64,000 nucleotides of DNA from Lachnospiraceae bacterium AB2028 (GCA_000621425.1 JHYJ01000003.1:160913-224912); one strand, 5' to 3'; counted from the first letter of the stretch, positions 51,938 through 61,935 are shown. The notes: generated by a model from the sequence alone, not told the origin. A program made the numbers and translations.

Positions 51938-52854
51938 AGTTTCTCAAAATCTCCAAGCATTATTACTTCAGGTTCAAGCGTAACTCCCGAATGCTCTTTT
52001 ACTTTATCCCTTACCAGACAGATAAGCTTGTAAACATCATCTGCTGTAGCATTTCCTTTATTTATAACAAATCCGCAGTGCTTTTCAGACACGCAGGCAT
52101 CCCCTACGTTCACTCCCGAAAGACCGGCCTCCATTATGAGTTTTCCTGCAAAATTACCCTCAGGCCTCTTAAATGTACTGCCCGCACTGGGATATTCAAG
52201 TGGTTGTTTCTCAAGACGCTTATTCTTAAGCTCCTCCATCTTTTCCCTTATAGAACTATTGTCACCCTGCTGCAGTTCGAAAACAGCACCGGTTATTACC
52301 CTTCCGTTTTTCTTGAAAACACTGCTCCTGTATGACAATTCAAGATCCTGCTTTTTTATTGCACCGTCAGGTGTGGAGGCCTCTATTATAATATCCGCTA
52401 TTTCTCCGCCATAGGCACCGGCATTCATAAATACAGCCCCGCCAACGCTTCCGGGGATACCGGATGCAAATTCAAGTCCGGTAAGTCCATGCTCTGCTGC
52501 CACAGCTGCCGTCTTGATTATGGATGCAGCAGCACCGGCAATTATCCTGGTGCCTTCAACCTTTATCTCTTCAAAATCACCGGCAAGCTTAATTATCACT
52601 CCGTCGTAACCGCTGTCGCTCACCAGGAGATTGCTGCCATTTCCAGCAAGGAAAAAAGGTATCTTTTCTGATGAAACATATTCCGAAACAGCCTTAAGGC
52701 TGGACTCATCGCGAGCCATCACAAAAGCCGCAGCCTTTCCGCCCACACGAAAAGTGGTATGCAGGCTCATACTCTCGTCCGTAAGTACATTGGACGCACC
52801 TGCAAGCTGTTTTAAGCGTTCTATTATTTCACCAGTCACTATCCGCTCTGCCAT
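51934..52854 (-). CDS. murB: UDP-N-acetylenolpyruvoylglucosamine reductase
   Basis: MurB reduces the enolpyruvyl group to give UDP-MurNAc, an early peptidoglycan step, using FAD and NADPH. In 306 residues: TTFRVGGKAAAFV, FLAGNGSNLLVSDSGYDGVII (FAD binding), GLEFASGIPGSVGGAVFMNAGAYGGEI, YRSSVFK, and SAGSTFKRPEGNFAGKLI with the catalytic Ser. This pattern is the type IIa form common in Firmicutes. It follows glcK with 2 bases between them. Confidence 0.97.
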   Translation of the reverse strand: MAERIVTGEIIERLKQLAGASNVLTDESMSLHTTFRVGGKAAAFVMARDESSLKAVSEYVSSEKIPFFLAGNGSNLLVSDSGYDGVIIKLAGDFEEIKVEGTRIIAGAAASIIKTAAVAAEHGLTGLEFASGIPGSVGGAVFMNAGAYGGEIADIIIEASTPDGAIKKQDLELSYRSSVFKKNGRVITGAVFELQQGDNSSIREKMEELKNKRLEKQPLEYPSAGSTFKRPEGNFAGKLIMEAGLSGVNVGDACVSEKHCGFVINKGNATADDVYKLICLVRDKVKEHSGVTLEPEVIMLGDFEKL

Positions 52855-52856
52855 CT

Positions 52857-53795
52857 TTATCCAAGAACTAACTTAGCAGCTCCGTATATTCCTGCATCAT
52901 TTCCCAGCTCAGCCAGTGCAAACTTTACATCACTGCAGCCACGGAAAACATACTTCTTATAATACTTATCTATGTAATCGAAAAGCACAGGACCTGCCTT
53001 TGACACGCCTCCGCCGATAACAAATGCCTCAGGATTTACTACGCAGGCTACTGCTGCCAGTCCCTTTCCGAGATAATCCCCGAAACGCTCAGCTATTTCG
53101 ATAGCTACTTTGTCGCCTGCTTTTACTGCATCAAATACGGACTTAGCAGAAAGTTCGCCTTCCCTTAATGAACTGGGCTCGTTATCCTCAGCCAGTCGCC
53201 TATTTGCAAGACGAACAACCCCTGTTGCGGATGCATACTGCTCAAGGCAGCCCTTATTGCCACAGCCACAGGTATCAGGCTCGTCATCAACGATGTGGAT
53301 GTGTCCGATCTCTCCGCCTGCACCTGTAGAACCTGTCAGGATCTTTCCGTCAACTATAATGCCGCCGCCTACGCCGGTACCAAGGGTAACAACTACCAGA
53401 CTGCTATAGCCTCTTCCGCTGCCCTTCCACATTTCGCCAAGAGCTGCAACGTTTGCATCGTTTCCTGCCTCAACCTTTATACCGTCAAGAAGTCCGCTTA
53501 AGGTCTCCTTTATTGAGAAAGTGCCCCAGCCTAAGTTAGCGGCCTTGAAGATTACACCGTCTCCGTCAACAGGTCCGGGAACACCAATGCCCACGCCGAT
53601 AACATCTTCCTTAGACACATTTTTTTCTGCCATTTTCTTCTTTATAGCATCTGCAATGTCAGGAAGAATCTTCTTTCCTTCATCGCTTTTATCTGTAGGT
53701 ATCTCCCACTTCTCGGTAACATTTCCGTCAGGATCAAAAAGTCCCATTTTGACAGTTGTACCTCCAAGATCTACACCAAATATAACCTTACCCAT
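52857..53795 (-). CDS. glcK: ROK-family glucokinase
   Basis: This phosphorylates glucose with ATP in the cytosol. The 312 residues have the ATP motif FGVDLGGTTVKMGLFD, GVGIGVPGPVD, EAGNDANVAALGE with the catalytic Asp, VVVTLGTGVGGGIIVDG, and the ROK zinc site GEIGHIHI...CGCGNKGCLEQYAS (His plus three Cys). It sits between murB and hprK with only 2-base gaps, so sugar entry, catabolite control and wall synthesis are produced together. Confidence 0.95.
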   Translation of the reverse strand: MGKVIFGVDLGGTTVKMGLFDPDGNVTEKWEIPTDKSDEGKKILPDIADAIKKKMAEKNVSKEDVIGVGIGVPGPVDGDGVIFKAANLGWGTFSIKETLSGLLDGIKVEAGNDANVAALGEMWKGSGRGYSSLVVVTLGTGVGGGIIVDGKILTGSTGAGGEIGHIHIVDDEPDTCGCGNKGCLEQYASATGVVRLANRRLAEDNEPSSLREGELSAKSVFDAVKAGDKVAIEIAERFGDYLGKGLAAVACVVNPEAFVIGGGVSKAGPVLFDYIDKYYKKYVFRGCSDVKFALAELGNDAGIYGAAKLVLG

Positions 53796-53797
53796 TA

Positions 53798-54739
53798 TTA
53801 TTCCTCCTCTTCCTCTTCCTTTTTGCCAACAGATGCCTGTACTCTCTTGTACAGCTCTTCAACTGCGTTGTAACCCATCTTCTTCTGTCTATGGTTAACT
53901 GCTGCCGACTCACAGATAACTGCGAGATTTCGGCCCGGTCTGATGGGAATTGTATGGCTCACTACCTTGTTTCCAAGATACTCTGTATACTCATCCTCAA
54001 GACCCATGCGGTCGTATTCCTGATCCTTTGACCAATCCTTAAGCTTTATGACAAGGTCGATTTCCTGGTCATCCTTTACGCTGGATACACCGAACATCTG
54101 CTTTACGTCAACGATTCCGATACCCCTTATCTCGATCAGATGCTTCGTCACTTCGGGAGCGCTTCCGATGAGAGTATCTTCGCTGACCTTTCTAATGAGA
54201 ACCGCATCATCGCTTACCAGTCTGTGTCCTCTCTTTATCAGCTCTATGGCAGCTTCAGATTTACCGATTCCGCTTTCACCGGTGATCAGCACGCCTTCAC
54301 CATAGATATCCACCAGAACTCCGTGCACCTGTATACTGGGGGCAAGCTTGGCATTAAGCCATCTGATGCTCTCTGCCATAAAGGCGGATGTAGCCTTGGA
54401 TGTGCCTAAAAGGGGAACGCCGTACTTTATGGCAGTTTCCTTAAAAAAGGGATCCGGCTCCAAATCGCGGCAGTATATAAATGCCGGCGTAGGATGATTG
54501 AGTATTTCATTGTAAATCTTCTCTTTCTGTTCCTGAGAGAGAGACTGCATATAGGTATACTCGACAAAACCTACTATCTGCACACGGGAGGCATCATAGT
54601 GCTCCATGTATCCCGTAAGCTGTATGCCCGGACGGTTGATATCAGGCTGGTGGATCTTTATTTTCTTTATATCCACTTCCTCAGTAAGGTTTACCAGCTT
54701 GAATTTGTCAATCAATCTCTGGAGAGTGATGCTCGCCAT
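53798..54739 (-). CDS. hprK: HPr kinase/phosphorylase
   Basis: This is the sensor enzyme of Firmicute carbon catabolite control: it phosphorylates HPr at Ser46 and removes that phosphate. The 313 residues have an N-terminal regulatory domain (about 1-130), then the kinase with P-loop GESGIGKSEAAIELI (about 155-169), LVSDDAVLI, the signature IEIRGIGIVDVKQMFG, and GRNLAVICESAAVNHRQK at the end. It leads the hprK-glcK-murB group. GGCAGAAGGAGGT, one of the recurrent leader motifs, is its ribosome site. Confidence 0.97.
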   Translation of the reverse strand: MASITLQRLIDKFKLVNLTEEVDIKKIKIHQPDINRPGIQLTGYMEHYDASRVQIVGFVEYTYMQSLSQEQKEKIYNEILNHPTPAFIYCRDLEPDPFFKETAIKYGVPLLGTSKATSAFMAESIRWLNAKLAPSIQVHGVLVDIYGEGVLITGESGIGKSEAAIELIKRGHRLVSDDAVLIRKVSEDTLIGSAPEVTKHLIEIRGIGIVDVKQMFGVSSVKDDQEIDLVIKLKDWSKDQEYDRMGLEDEYTEYLGNKVVSHTIPIRPGRNLAVICESAAVNHRQKKMGYNAVEELYKRVQASVGKKEEEEEE

Positions 54740-54858
54740 TGTACCTCCTTCTGCCGTATGTAATCCGGCTTCAGCGTAAGAGTCCTTTTCTTCAATATAG
54801 AAGCCCCTGACGGCATATATGCCGTATGAGCATAAAACACTAATTTATTATTATACCA

Positions 54859-54998
54859 CAATTGTTCGGCGCTCGCCATCCGTGGCTCGCTGTTCCCTCA
54901 CAATTGCTGTACAACATCCTTGTTATATTGCAATTGTTCGGCGTTCGCCATCCATGGCTCACTGTTCCCTCACAATTGCTGTATAACATCCTTGTTAT
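54859..54998. repeat. Tandem pair of 68-bp REP-like palindromic repeats
   Basis: Two copies (54859-54926 and 54931-54998) differ at 4 of 68 bases. Each has CAATTG near both ends (CAATTGTTCGGCG... and ...CTCACAATTGC), so each can fold back. They lie in the gap between hprK and the SGNH-like gene. A perfect palindrome ACGGCATATATGCCGT lies nearby (about 54812-54827). They look like a REP/MITE-type element; a short frame crossing them only mirrors the repetition. Confidence 0.8.
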
Positions 54999-55023
54999 AC
55001 CACCATATTTATGAACTGTTAAC

Positions 55024-56025
55024 TTACTGTTTCTGCTTGTATTCCTTAAGTTTCTCAGCCACCCGTTCGGAATAGATCCTTGCGCCTTCTGAATTCGGGT
55101 GCAGGGGATGGTTGTAAAAATACTCGCCAGGCAGGAAGAAGTCCTCAAATCCCCCCAGCACATCCGCCTCCATATAGTCCTCAACATTTTTATCAAATGT
55201 ACTGAACATTCCCCCGTCTTCTTTCCAGGATTCTTCAACAGTAGGCGAATAGGTTATGACAAAGGTGATATCGTTTTCATCACAGTAGTGCTTGAAATCA
55301 TTCAGTGCATCAAAGGATTCATTTTTTAACTCTTCAAACTCTATAGTGTTATCCCTATCTGCATTCGTACTGATCTCCGTGCCTATTCTTTCAACGGTCA
55401 TGTTTCCTTTTTCATCAAAGGAATTGATCTCATAGACCTGTTTTTTGTCGGACAATCTGCTCCTTACCATTTCTAAGGGTGTCGCAGCAGTAAGGGCATA
55501 TATCTTCCTCCAGGTAAGGTATGTGTCAGGGATGTGGCCTTCTTTATCCCAGTATGCCAACAATTTTTCCTTATCAGGCTCAAGAGCAGCCGATATAGAC
55601 ATTATGCTGGTCTCGGTGGGGTTAGATTCCCCAAGAATATACACAACAGTGTCTCCGGGCTTTGCATCTTCCTTAAGGACATCTATAAGATAAGGTATAC
55701 CTATTGCCGCCTCTATTCCCAAAATTTGTGCCTTCGTACCGTCACCCAGCGTTTCCTCGATAGTTTTGGTATCTATGCCATAAGGAACATAGGATGATCC
55801 AAAAATTATAATCTCAGGCTCCCTTGCCGGATCCTCCAGTGCATATATCTGTCTAAGCAATGCTCTCTGATAGGAAGAGTCATAAGCATCAGGCCCGGCT
55901 TCGCTTTTCCACAGAAACCAGAACAGCAGCTGATAAGCAGCCGTTGCCAGTATTATTAACAGAACAAACTTCAGCACAAAGATTATGAACTTTTTTTTAG
56001 GATTTTTGTTTTCTGTTTCTGCCAT
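55024..56025 (-). CDS. Membrane-anchored SGNH-hydrolase-like protein
   Basis: This is a 333-residue protein with one N-terminal membrane segment (about 13-36) and an outside-facing domain. EIIIFGSSYVPYGID near residue 68 matches block I of SGNH/DltD-AlgX-like proteins (GSS in place of GDS), and HPNSEGARIYSERV near the C-terminus fits the block with the catalytic His (DxxH-like). Such proteins help O-acetylate or D-alanylate surface polymers, often with a membrane acyltransferase. It follows uvrC by 15 bases. The catalytic role is inferred. Confidence 0.75.
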   Translation of the reverse strand: MAETENKNPKKKFIIFVLKFVLLIILATAAYQLLFWFLWKSEAGPDAYDSSYQRALLRQIYALEDPAREPEIIIFGSSYVPYGIDTKTIEETLGDGTKAQILGIEAAIGIPYLIDVLKEDAKPGDTVVYILGESNPTETSIMSISAALEPDKEKLLAYWDKEGHIPDTYLTWRKIYALTAATPLEMVRSRLSDKKQVYEINSFDEKGNMTVERIGTEISTNADRDNTIEFEELKNESFDALNDFKHYCDENDITFVITYSPTVEESWKEDGGMFSTFDKNVEDYMEADVLGGFEDFFLPGEYFYNHPLHPNSEGARIYSERVAEKLKEYKQKQ

Positions 56026-56040
56026 TTGTATTCTTTATTC

Positions 56041-57951
56041 CTATTCGTCTGCCTTATGGAAATACTCATACAGCGACTCCGCCGCATTCCTGGGAAGATT
56101 TCCCTTTTCCATAAGAGTCTCTATATCTGCCTCTCGTATATCATTCAGTGAACCAAAGCCCCGCATCAGCTCACGTCTGCGTTTCGGGCCAATCCCCGAT
56201 ATATCATCCAGCACAGAATGAACCTGCTCCTTTGTCCTAAGGGACCTATGGTACTCTATTGCAAAGCGGTGCACCTCATCCTGAACCCTGGTAAGTAACT
56301 TAAAAGCTTCGCTGTCCCTGTCTATTGGTATCTCTTCATTATTATAATATAAGCCCCTTGTTCTGTGGTGGTCATCCTTAACCATTCCGCAGACCGGTAT
56401 GTTAAGGTTCAATTCATCCAGTACCTGCAGGGCAATATTTACCTGACCTCTGCCTCCATCCATCAGGATTATATCAGGGAACCTGTCAAAGTGTCCGTTT
56501 GCCGTCTTTTCTGCTCTTTCCTTCAGACCGTGCGTAAACCTTCTGGTCAGAACTTCCCGCATGCTGGCATAGTCATCGGGACCGCTTACGGTCTTAATCT
56601 TAAACTTCCTGTAATCGCTTTTCTTTGGCCGGCCCTTTTCATATACCACCATGGACGCCACATTCTCAAAACCGCTGATGTTTGAGATATCGTAGGACTC
56701 CATCCTCTCAAGTCCTTCCATGCCAAGCAGCTGCTCAATCTCCTTAACAGCACCTATCGTCCGGCTTTCCTCACGGGTTATCTTTTCCTTATCTTTTGAA
56801 AGAACCAGGGCGGCATTCCCGGCTGCAAGCTCCACAAGCTTTTCCTTCTGTCCTTTTTTAGGAGTCCTTAAGTATACCCTTGCTCCCCGCTTTTCTGAAA
56901 GCCAGTCTTCGATCACCCGGCTCTCGCTGCTTTCTATGGACATCATTATTTCCCTTGGGATAAAGGGCGTTCCGGCATAGAACTGTTTCAGGAAGCTGGT
57001 AAGGATGCTTTCATCCGTCTCGCTTTCCGTATTCTTCATATAATAGTGTTCCCGACCCACCATTCTGCCATTCCGAAGGAAGAAAATCTGGACCACTGCA
57101 TCAGATTCATCTCTTGCAAGCGCGATAATGTCCCTGTCCTCTAAACCGGTATCTTCTATCTTCTGCTTCTGTGCTATGTTTCCCACGCTCTGAAGCAGGT
57201 CACGGTAGGCTGCTGCATTTTCAAAATCCAATGCCTCTGACGCAGCGTTCATTTTTTCCCGAAGGTCATCCATGACAGGCGCATAGTTGCCCCCAAGGAA
57301 ACTCATTGCACCGGCTATTCTCTCCCTATATGCCTCAGAACTTTCCTTTCCCTCCACGCAAGGACCGCAGCATCTGCCTATATGGTAGTTGAGACAAGGG
57401 CGTTCTTTTCCTATGTCCTTTGGAAGATTACGGTTGCAATCTCGCAAGCCGTATATCCTGTTTATAAGGTCTATGGTAGTACGGACTGAATCCGCTCCGG
57501 TGTAAGGACCGTAATACTTTGCCTTATCCTTTTTCATCTGCCTGGAAAAAAGAATCCTGGGATATGCCTCGTTTACGGTGACCTTAATATAAGGATAAGT
57601 CTTGTCATCCCGGAGCATGGTGTTGTATTTTGGCTCATGCTCCTTTATCAGGTTATTTTCCAGTACAAGGGCCTCCAGCTCTGAGTCAGTCACAATGTAC
57701 TCAAAGCGTCGGATCAGGCTTACCATCCTGTCAATCTTCGGACCCCTGCCTATGTTTTTACGAAAATAAGACCGCACCCGGTTATTCAGGTTCACGGCCT
57801 TACCCACATAAATTATCGTATCATTCTGATCATGCATGATGTAAACACCGGGGCTCTTAGGCAGTTTCCTAAGTTCCTGGGTTACATTAAACCCGCCGGG
57901 CAGCACATGATCTTCTTTTTTATTTTCATCCTCACGAGTTTCCATCGTCAT
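56041..57951 (-). CDS. uvrC: Excinuclease ABC subunit C
   Basis: UvrC makes both incisions in nucleotide excision repair. The 636 residues begin, after about 25 extra residues, with the GIY-YIG domain ([34 protein letters not shown]), then CNRNLPKD...[19 protein letters not shown], a UVR motif ([15 protein letters not shown]), the RNase H-like domain ([23 protein letters not shown]) and C-terminal helix-hairpin-helix repeats ([21 protein letters not shown]). The start is uncertain: it overlaps the end of ftsH, and no strong ribosome site is seen, so translation is probably coupled to ftsH. Confidence 0.93.
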   Translation of the reverse strand: MTMETREDENKKEDHVLPGGFNVTQELRKLPKSPGVYIMHDQNDTIIYVGKAVNLNNRVRSYFRKNIGRGPKIDRMVSLIRRFEYIVTDSELEALVLENNLIKEHEPKYNTMLRDDKTYPYIKVTVNEAYPRILFSRQMKKDKAKYYGPYTGADSVRTTIDLINRIYGLRDCNRNLPKDIGKERPCLNYHIGRCCGPCVEGKESSEAYRERIAGAMSFLGGNYAPVMDDLREKMNAASEALDFENAAAYRDLLQSVGNIAQKQKIEDTGLEDRDIIALARDESDAVVQIFFLRNGRMVGREHYYMKNTESETDESILTSFLKQFYAGTPFIPREIMMSIESSESRVIEDWLSEKRGARVYLRTPKKGQKEKLVELAAGNAALVLSKDKEKITREESRTIGAVKEIEQLLGMEGLERMESYDISNISGFENVASMVVYEKGRPKKSDYRKFKIKTVSGPDDYASMREVLTRRFTHGLKERAEKTANGHFDRFPDIILMDGGRGQVNIALQVLDELNLNIPVCGMVKDDHHRTRGLYYNNEEIPIDRDSEAFKLLTRVQDEVHRFAIEYHRSLRTKEQVHSVLDDISGIGPKRRRELMRGFGSLNDIREADIETLMEKGNLPRNAAESLYEYFHKADE

Positions 57952-60259
57952 CGGACTTTTCACGGAATGCACGCTTTCTTAATTCAGCGGCAAAATCCAT
58001 ATCGTCATCATCGTCGTCTTCGTCATCAATGTCATCCATATCATCGGAGACACTGTTAGGTGTTTCTGTTGAAACATTAGACTGACCGGCACCCGGATCT
58101 GCACTCTTTCCATCGTTCGTACCTTCAACATTGGATAAAGGATTTTCCATGGGGCTGTTAAGAGACCAATCAGAAGAGTTTCCATTACCCTGTGCAGGAA
58201 CTACTACAGGTACAGCCGTATCCGATGCCTGAGAATCTGAATTAGCATTATCGCTCTCCTGCTCTTCGGCAGCCTTCTCTTCACGCATCTTTGCAAGGCT
58301 CTCCTCGCCTCTTCCCTTTTCGGGAACAGGGATTCCCTTCTCTTTGCAGTAGATTTCCATAAACTCGTGACCTGTTATGGTTTCCTTTTCGATCAGGTAC
58401 TCAGCTATCTTATCAAGGATATCGCGGTTATCCTTAAGAAGACGTTTAGCCTCTTTGTAGCTTTCCTTGATGAGTTTCATTACCTCCTCATCAACCATAG
58501 CGGCAGTCTCATCCGCACAGTTAAGAGTGGTAGAACGGTCAAGATAAGGATTATCAACGCTTTCTATCTGCATCAGGCCAAACTTCTTGCTCATACCGAA
58601 CCTGGTGATCATGGCTCTGGCGATGCGTGTTGCCTTCTCAATATCATTTGCTGCACCGGTAGTCACCGTATCAAATACGATATCTTCCGCAGCACGGCCA
58701 CCCAGGATGCTTACCAGCTCTGCACGAAGCTCCTTCTCGGTCTGCATGAACTTTTCTTCTTCAGGATAACTAAGCACATAGCCAAGGGTTCCCATAGTTC
58801 TGGGTATGATGGTGATCTTCTGTACCGGCTCGGTATTCTTCTGGAGTGCAGAAATAAGTGCATGGCCGGTCTCGTGGTAGGATACGATCTGTCTTTCCTT
58901 CTTGGAAAGTATGCGGTCCTTCTTCTCCTTACCCATGCTAACCAGCTCAACGGCATCCAGCATATCCTTCTGGCTTACATATTCGCGCCCGCGCTTTACT
59001 GCAAGAATGGCTGCTTCGTTTATCATGTTTGCAAGGTCTGCACCTACGGCGCCAACCGTTGCAAGCGCAATCTCATCAAGATCCACGGTCTGGTCAAGAA
59101 GCACATCCTTGGCATGAACCTTGAGGATTTCCACACGTCCCTTAAGATCCGGCTCTTCAACTATGATACGGCGGTCAAAACGTCCGGGACGAAGCAAAGC
59201 TTTATCAAGAACCTCAGGCCTGTTGGTAGCTGCCAGCAGTATAATACCCTTCTTGGCATCAAAACCGTCCATCTCGGAAAGCAGCTGGTTAAGTGTCTGC
59301 TCGCGCTCATCATTTCCGCCGAATTTGGAATCACGGCTGCGTCCGATGGCATCTATCTCATCTATAAATATGATACAAGGCGCGTTTTTCTCGGCTTCCT
59401 TGAAAAGGTCACGTACACGGGATGCACCCACACCGACATAAAGCTCAACGAAATCTGAACCGGCCAGAGAGAAAAAGGGAACGCCAGCCTCACCTGCTAC
59501 AGCTTTCGCAAGAAGGGTCTTACCTGTTCCGGGAGGTCCCACCAGCAGTCCACCCTTAGGAATCTTTGCACCGATCTTGGAATACTTGTCCGGATTGTGA
59601 AGAAAATCAACGATTTCTACAAGAGACTCCTTAGCCTCGTCCTCACCTGCCACATCCTTAAATGTAATTCCTGTCTCTTTGCCCTCGTACATCTTGGCAT
59701 TGCTGCGTCCCACACCGAAACCGAATCCGCCGGAACGCCCGATCCTGTTGAATATGAAGCCAAGCGCCAGCCAGAGTATGACAAGGGGCAGTACATATGT
59801 AAGCAGGATATTGATTATCAGGTTGCTGCCGCTCTCTACCTTGCTGCTGACCTCAACGCCTGAATCCAGCATACGACCGGTCAGGGTTGTAGAATCCTCA
59901 GCCAGGCCGGTAAAATATGTCTTGCCTATATCAAATTTGCTATCACCCTTCGACTTTTCAGTTATGATGACACGATCCGCTTCTATTGATATGCTTTCAA
60001 CCTTATTCTCGGATACCATGGTCAGGAACTGATCATAGGTGATCTCATCGCTCTTCCCCGAAGACCTGCTTACAAAATAGCTGATAACAAGCAGAGCTAT
60101 AAAGGTCACAATGATGAAGATCATTATGTTGGGACCACGTCCCTGCTCCTTATTGTCACCGCCATTATTATCGTTATTATTCTTTTTGCCGCCGTTTCCG
60201 CCATAACCGCCGCCGGAATTGTCCTGCATACGGTTGCCCTTATTAGCGTCGTCTTTCAT
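57932..60259 (-). CDS. ftsH: ATP-dependent zinc metalloprotease FtsH
   Basis: This is a membrane hexamer that extracts and degrades proteins. Order in 775 residues: glycine/asparagine-rich cytosolic leader, two membrane helices (about 40-60 and 145-168) around a small outside domain, AAA+ domain ([46 protein letters not shown] with SRH), then the M41 peptidase ([36 protein letters not shown]). The C-terminal 130 residues are an acidic low-complexity tail. I prefer the second Met (MKDDANK) because AAAGGAAG lies 9 bases upstream; an earlier Met at 60289 is possible. uvrC overlaps its end. Confidence 0.96.
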   Translation of the reverse strand: MKDDANKGNRMQDNSGGGYGGNGGKKNNNDNNGGDNKEQGRGPNIMIFIIVTFIALLVISYFVSRSSGKSDEITYDQFLTMVSENKVESISIEADRVIITEKSKGDSKFDIGKTYFTGLAEDSTTLTGRMLDSGVEVSSKVESGSNLIINILLTYVLPLVILWLALGFIFNRIGRSGGFGFGVGRSNAKMYEGKETGITFKDVAGEDEAKESLVEIVDFLHNPDKYSKIGAKIPKGGLLVGPPGTGKTLLAKAVAGEAGVPFFSLAGSDFVELYVGVGASRVRDLFKEAEKNAPCIIFIDEIDAIGRSRDSKFGGNDEREQTLNQLLSEMDGFDAKKGIILLAATNRPEVLDKALLRPGRFDRRIIVEEPDLKGRVEILKVHAKDVLLDQTVDLDEIALATVGAVGADLANMINEAAILAVKRGREYVSQKDMLDAVELVSMGKEKKDRILSKKERQIVSYHETGHALISALQKNTEPVQKITIIPRTMGTLGYVLSYPEEEKFMQTEKELRAELVSILGGRAAEDIVFDTVTTGAANDIEKATRIARAMITRFGMSKKFGLMQIESVDNPYLDRSTTLNCADETAAMVDEEVMKLIKESYKEAKRLLKDNRDILDKIAEYLIEKETITGHEFMEIYCKEKGIPVPEKGRGEESLAKMREEKAAEEQESDNANSDSQASDTAVPVVVPAQGNGNSSDWSLNSPMENPLSNVEGTNDGKSADPGAGQSNVSTETPNSVSDDMDDIDDEDDDDDDMDFAAELRKRAFREKSDDDGNS

Positions 60260-60418
60260 TATTGATTTCTTCCTTTTAAATATATTCATTCTGCCGCCTT
60301 AGCCCGTCCCTCATGAAAAATATAATATGTGCATAATAAGTTCATCATAGTATTATATGATTTTTACTCACTGTTTTTCAACTGTTTCACAAAATCTTCA
60401 TAAAAGAATGGAGAAGGG

Positions 60419-60459
60419 CAAAAAAATACCCGATACGACCGTTTAATGGCCACATCGGG
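60419..60459 (-). terminator. Terminator of the small-gene pair
   Basis: On the minus strand CCCGAT...ATCGGG, with inner pairing GG-CC, is followed by ATTTTTTT, 19 bases after the stop at 60478. Confidence 0.7.
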
Positions 60460-60477
60460 TTAATTAAAGTCACCAAT

Positions 60478-60732
60478 TTATACTGATGCAAGTCCACTGG
60501 TATTGCAATCAAAAATGTAATTAGCGTATGTTTTCCTAAACCCCGTCTCATTTACCATATACTCAAGTACATCAGACGAATTTGCCTCAGGATGATCCAA
60601 TATATAATTTTCTATTAGTTCCTTCTTATCAGCATTCCCCGGCATTTTGATATAAGAAACCACAGCATCTTCAAATCCTTTATAATAACGATCAACATTT
60701 CTTAATAGTACTTTGAATTCTTCCATTCTCAT
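60478..60732 (-). CDS. Small hypothetical protein, 84 aa
   Basis: This is an 84-residue helical protein of unknown function (RNVDRYYKGFEDAVVSYI, then DVLEYMVNETGFRKTYANYIF). The strong AGGAGGTGAT site is 4 bases from the first Met and 10 from the second (MEEFK), so either may be used. It is second in a two-gene unit, 11 bases after the 71-residue protein. The size and pairing would fit a toxin-antitoxin-like module, but no family is recognisable. Confidence 0.65.
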   Translation of the reverse strand: MRMEEFKVLLRNVDRYYKGFEDAVVSYIKMPGNADKKELIENYILDHPEANSSDVLEYMVNETGFRKTYANYIFDCNTSGLASV

Positions 60733-60743
60733 ATCACCTCCTG

Positions 60744-60959
60744 TTAATTCAGATTGGGAACTCTAGCAAAAATTAAATAGTCATCAAAGCCATAATTCTC
60801 AGCGTAGTAAATATAATATTCATTATCAAGTCCCACGGACGGATGTGCGATTATTTTTAGTCCTTCATTTCTGCTGTAATTAGTATTTATTTCATGGCGG
60901 ATTTTTTCTTCTTCCTGCCCCGGAATAGCACTCATCCAGTATTCATAATACTTCTCCAA
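60744..60959 (-). CDS. Small hypothetical protein, 71 aa (TTG start)
   Basis: This is a 71-residue protein rich in Tyr, Glu and Asn (YYEYWMSAIPGQEEEKIR, DNEYYIYYAENYGFDDYLIF), function unknown. The start is TTG, supported by AAAGGAGAAAAAGTGG just before it; an ATG three codons from the end of the next turn would lose conserved-looking sequence. It is first in the pair with the 84-residue protein. Confidence 0.6.
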   Translation of the reverse strand: MEKYYEYWMSAIPGQEEEKIRHEINTNYSRNEGLKIIAHPSVGLDNEYYIYYAENYGFDDYLIFARVPNLN

Positions 60960-61044
60960 CCACTTTTTCTCCTTTCATTATAACGAGCATAACCTTTGGT
61001 TTTCAACTACAATTGTAAATAAGCTATTACTAGAAATGCGATAA

Positions 61045-61079
61045 TATAAAAACGGCTCCACCCATAAGGATGAAGCCGT
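61045..61079 (-). terminator. Terminator of the small membrane protein pair
   Basis: On the minus strand ACGGCTTCATCC-TTAT-GGGTGGAGCCGT is followed by TTTTATA, 43 bases after the stop at 61122. Confidence 0.88.
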
Positions 61080-61121
61080 GATCATAACAGTTATACGTAT
61101 TTTCAGATTATCAACATCCGG

Positions 61122-61433
61122 TCATGCACTTTTCTTAAGTGCCCTGCGTACCGAACCCTTGGGATCAGCTATCAGCAGGCGGACAAGCCAGATGACAAGT
61201 CCCAGGGCAACAACAGACAGACCAAGGAAGCTGTCATTAATGATATCCTCAAGGGCAGGAGTGAAATACTCTGCCTGCAGTTCCACATATTCAAAGACAG
61301 CGTCTACAGACCACATAAGCGAAGCGCCCCAATAAAGAAAGCAGAGCGTACCCAGCCTCATAGAATCATCTTTTCTGTTGTACCATAATATTGTAGCTGT
61401 AACTGCTGCAAAAACAGTGATAAGTAAAGTCAT
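61122..61433 (-). CDS. Small membrane protein, 103 aa
   Basis: This is a 103-residue protein with three hydrophobic segments (LLITVFAAVTATILWY, LGTLCFLYWGASLMWSVDAVFEYV, FLGLSVVALGLVIWLVRLLIA) and a basic C-terminus. The function is unknown. It follows the 128-residue membrane protein by 13 bases, and the two share hydrophobic segments followed by an acidic loop (SVDAVFEYV here, AFEHVWHGE there), so they probably form a complex or are distant relatives. Confidence 0.75.
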   Translation of the reverse strand: MTLLITVFAAVTATILWYNRKDDSMRLGTLCFLYWGASLMWSVDAVFEYVELQAEYFTPALEDIINDSFLGLSVVALGLVIWLVRLLIADPKGSVRRALKKSA

Positions 61434-61446
61434 TTTCCTCTCTCCT

Positions 61447-61833
61447 TTATGCTTTGGTCTTATTTCCGTTAGTCCGTTTTGCTATCGCATCTGCGGTCAG
61501 ACACATAGCAACCCACACAAGCGTTATCAAAGCTGCCATTGAAACACCGACAGTTGCCATTTCATGAAGCATTTCCGCAGTATCACCGGGATCATTCATC
61601 GCAGTAAGGAACGGAAACCAGGGCACAACCTCTCCATGCCATACATGTTCAAATGCAAGCAGGACCGAGCCGCCCCAAAGCATATTTGAAAGCCATTTCA
61701 ATTTAGATCTTATGGGTACCTTGAATGCAGCGTCTTCCGCAACTTCATTACTTTGTGCGGCTTTTGCGCCCATTCCTTTTTCGATTGCTGTAACTACGAC
61801 AGCCTCTGTTGCTGATACAAGAAAACAAGCCAT
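61447..61833 (-). CDS. Small membrane protein, 128 aa
   Basis: This is a 128-residue membrane protein of unknown function, with three hydrophobic segments: the N-terminus (ACFLVSATEAVVVTAI), the middle (LSNMLWGGSVLLAFEHVWHGEVVPWFPFL) and the C-terminus (VGVSMAALITLVWVAMCLTAD). A conserved-looking FEHVWHGE loop has His and Glu residues that could bind metal. AAGGAGGGATTAAA precedes the ATG. It is co-transcribed with the 103-residue protein downstream. Confidence 0.78.
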   Translation of the reverse strand: MACFLVSATEAVVVTAIEKGMGAKAAQSNEVAEDAAFKVPIRSKLKWLSNMLWGGSVLLAFEHVWHGEVVPWFPFLTAMNDPGDTAEMLHEMATVGVSMAALITLVWVAMCLTADAIAKRTNGNKTKA

Positions 61834-61904
61834 TTTAATCCCTCCTTAGAGCTGTTAGTATATGTAGCTTTTTCATTATATTAACAGCAATATGGAGCAA
61901 CAAG

Positions 61905-61916
61905 CCCCCCGGGGGG
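61905..61916. repeat. C6G6 palindrome
   Basis: CCCCCCGGGGGG is a 12-bp palindrome in an otherwise A+T-rich gap between the small membrane gene's start and the glycosyltransferase stop. It could be the core of a weak terminator for the glycosyltransferase, but no T-run follows on the minus strand. Confidence 0.5.
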
Positions 61917-61935
61917 ATGTAATTTTAAGAAAAGA

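Noticed and set aside
54840-55238. 132-codon frame over the tandem repeat
   Set aside because: Its repeated peptide simply mirrors the two DNA repeats, and it overlaps the end of the SGNH-like gene in another phase.
58367-59458. 363-codon plus-strand frame
   Set aside because: It lies wholly antisense to the conserved FtsH domains and encodes nothing recognisable; a shadow frame.
60328-60345. A plus-strand CATAATAAGT near ftsH as a fifth island element
   Set aside because: The CGGCGGTTTT block is absent at the fixed spacing and the orientation faces away from any gene start.
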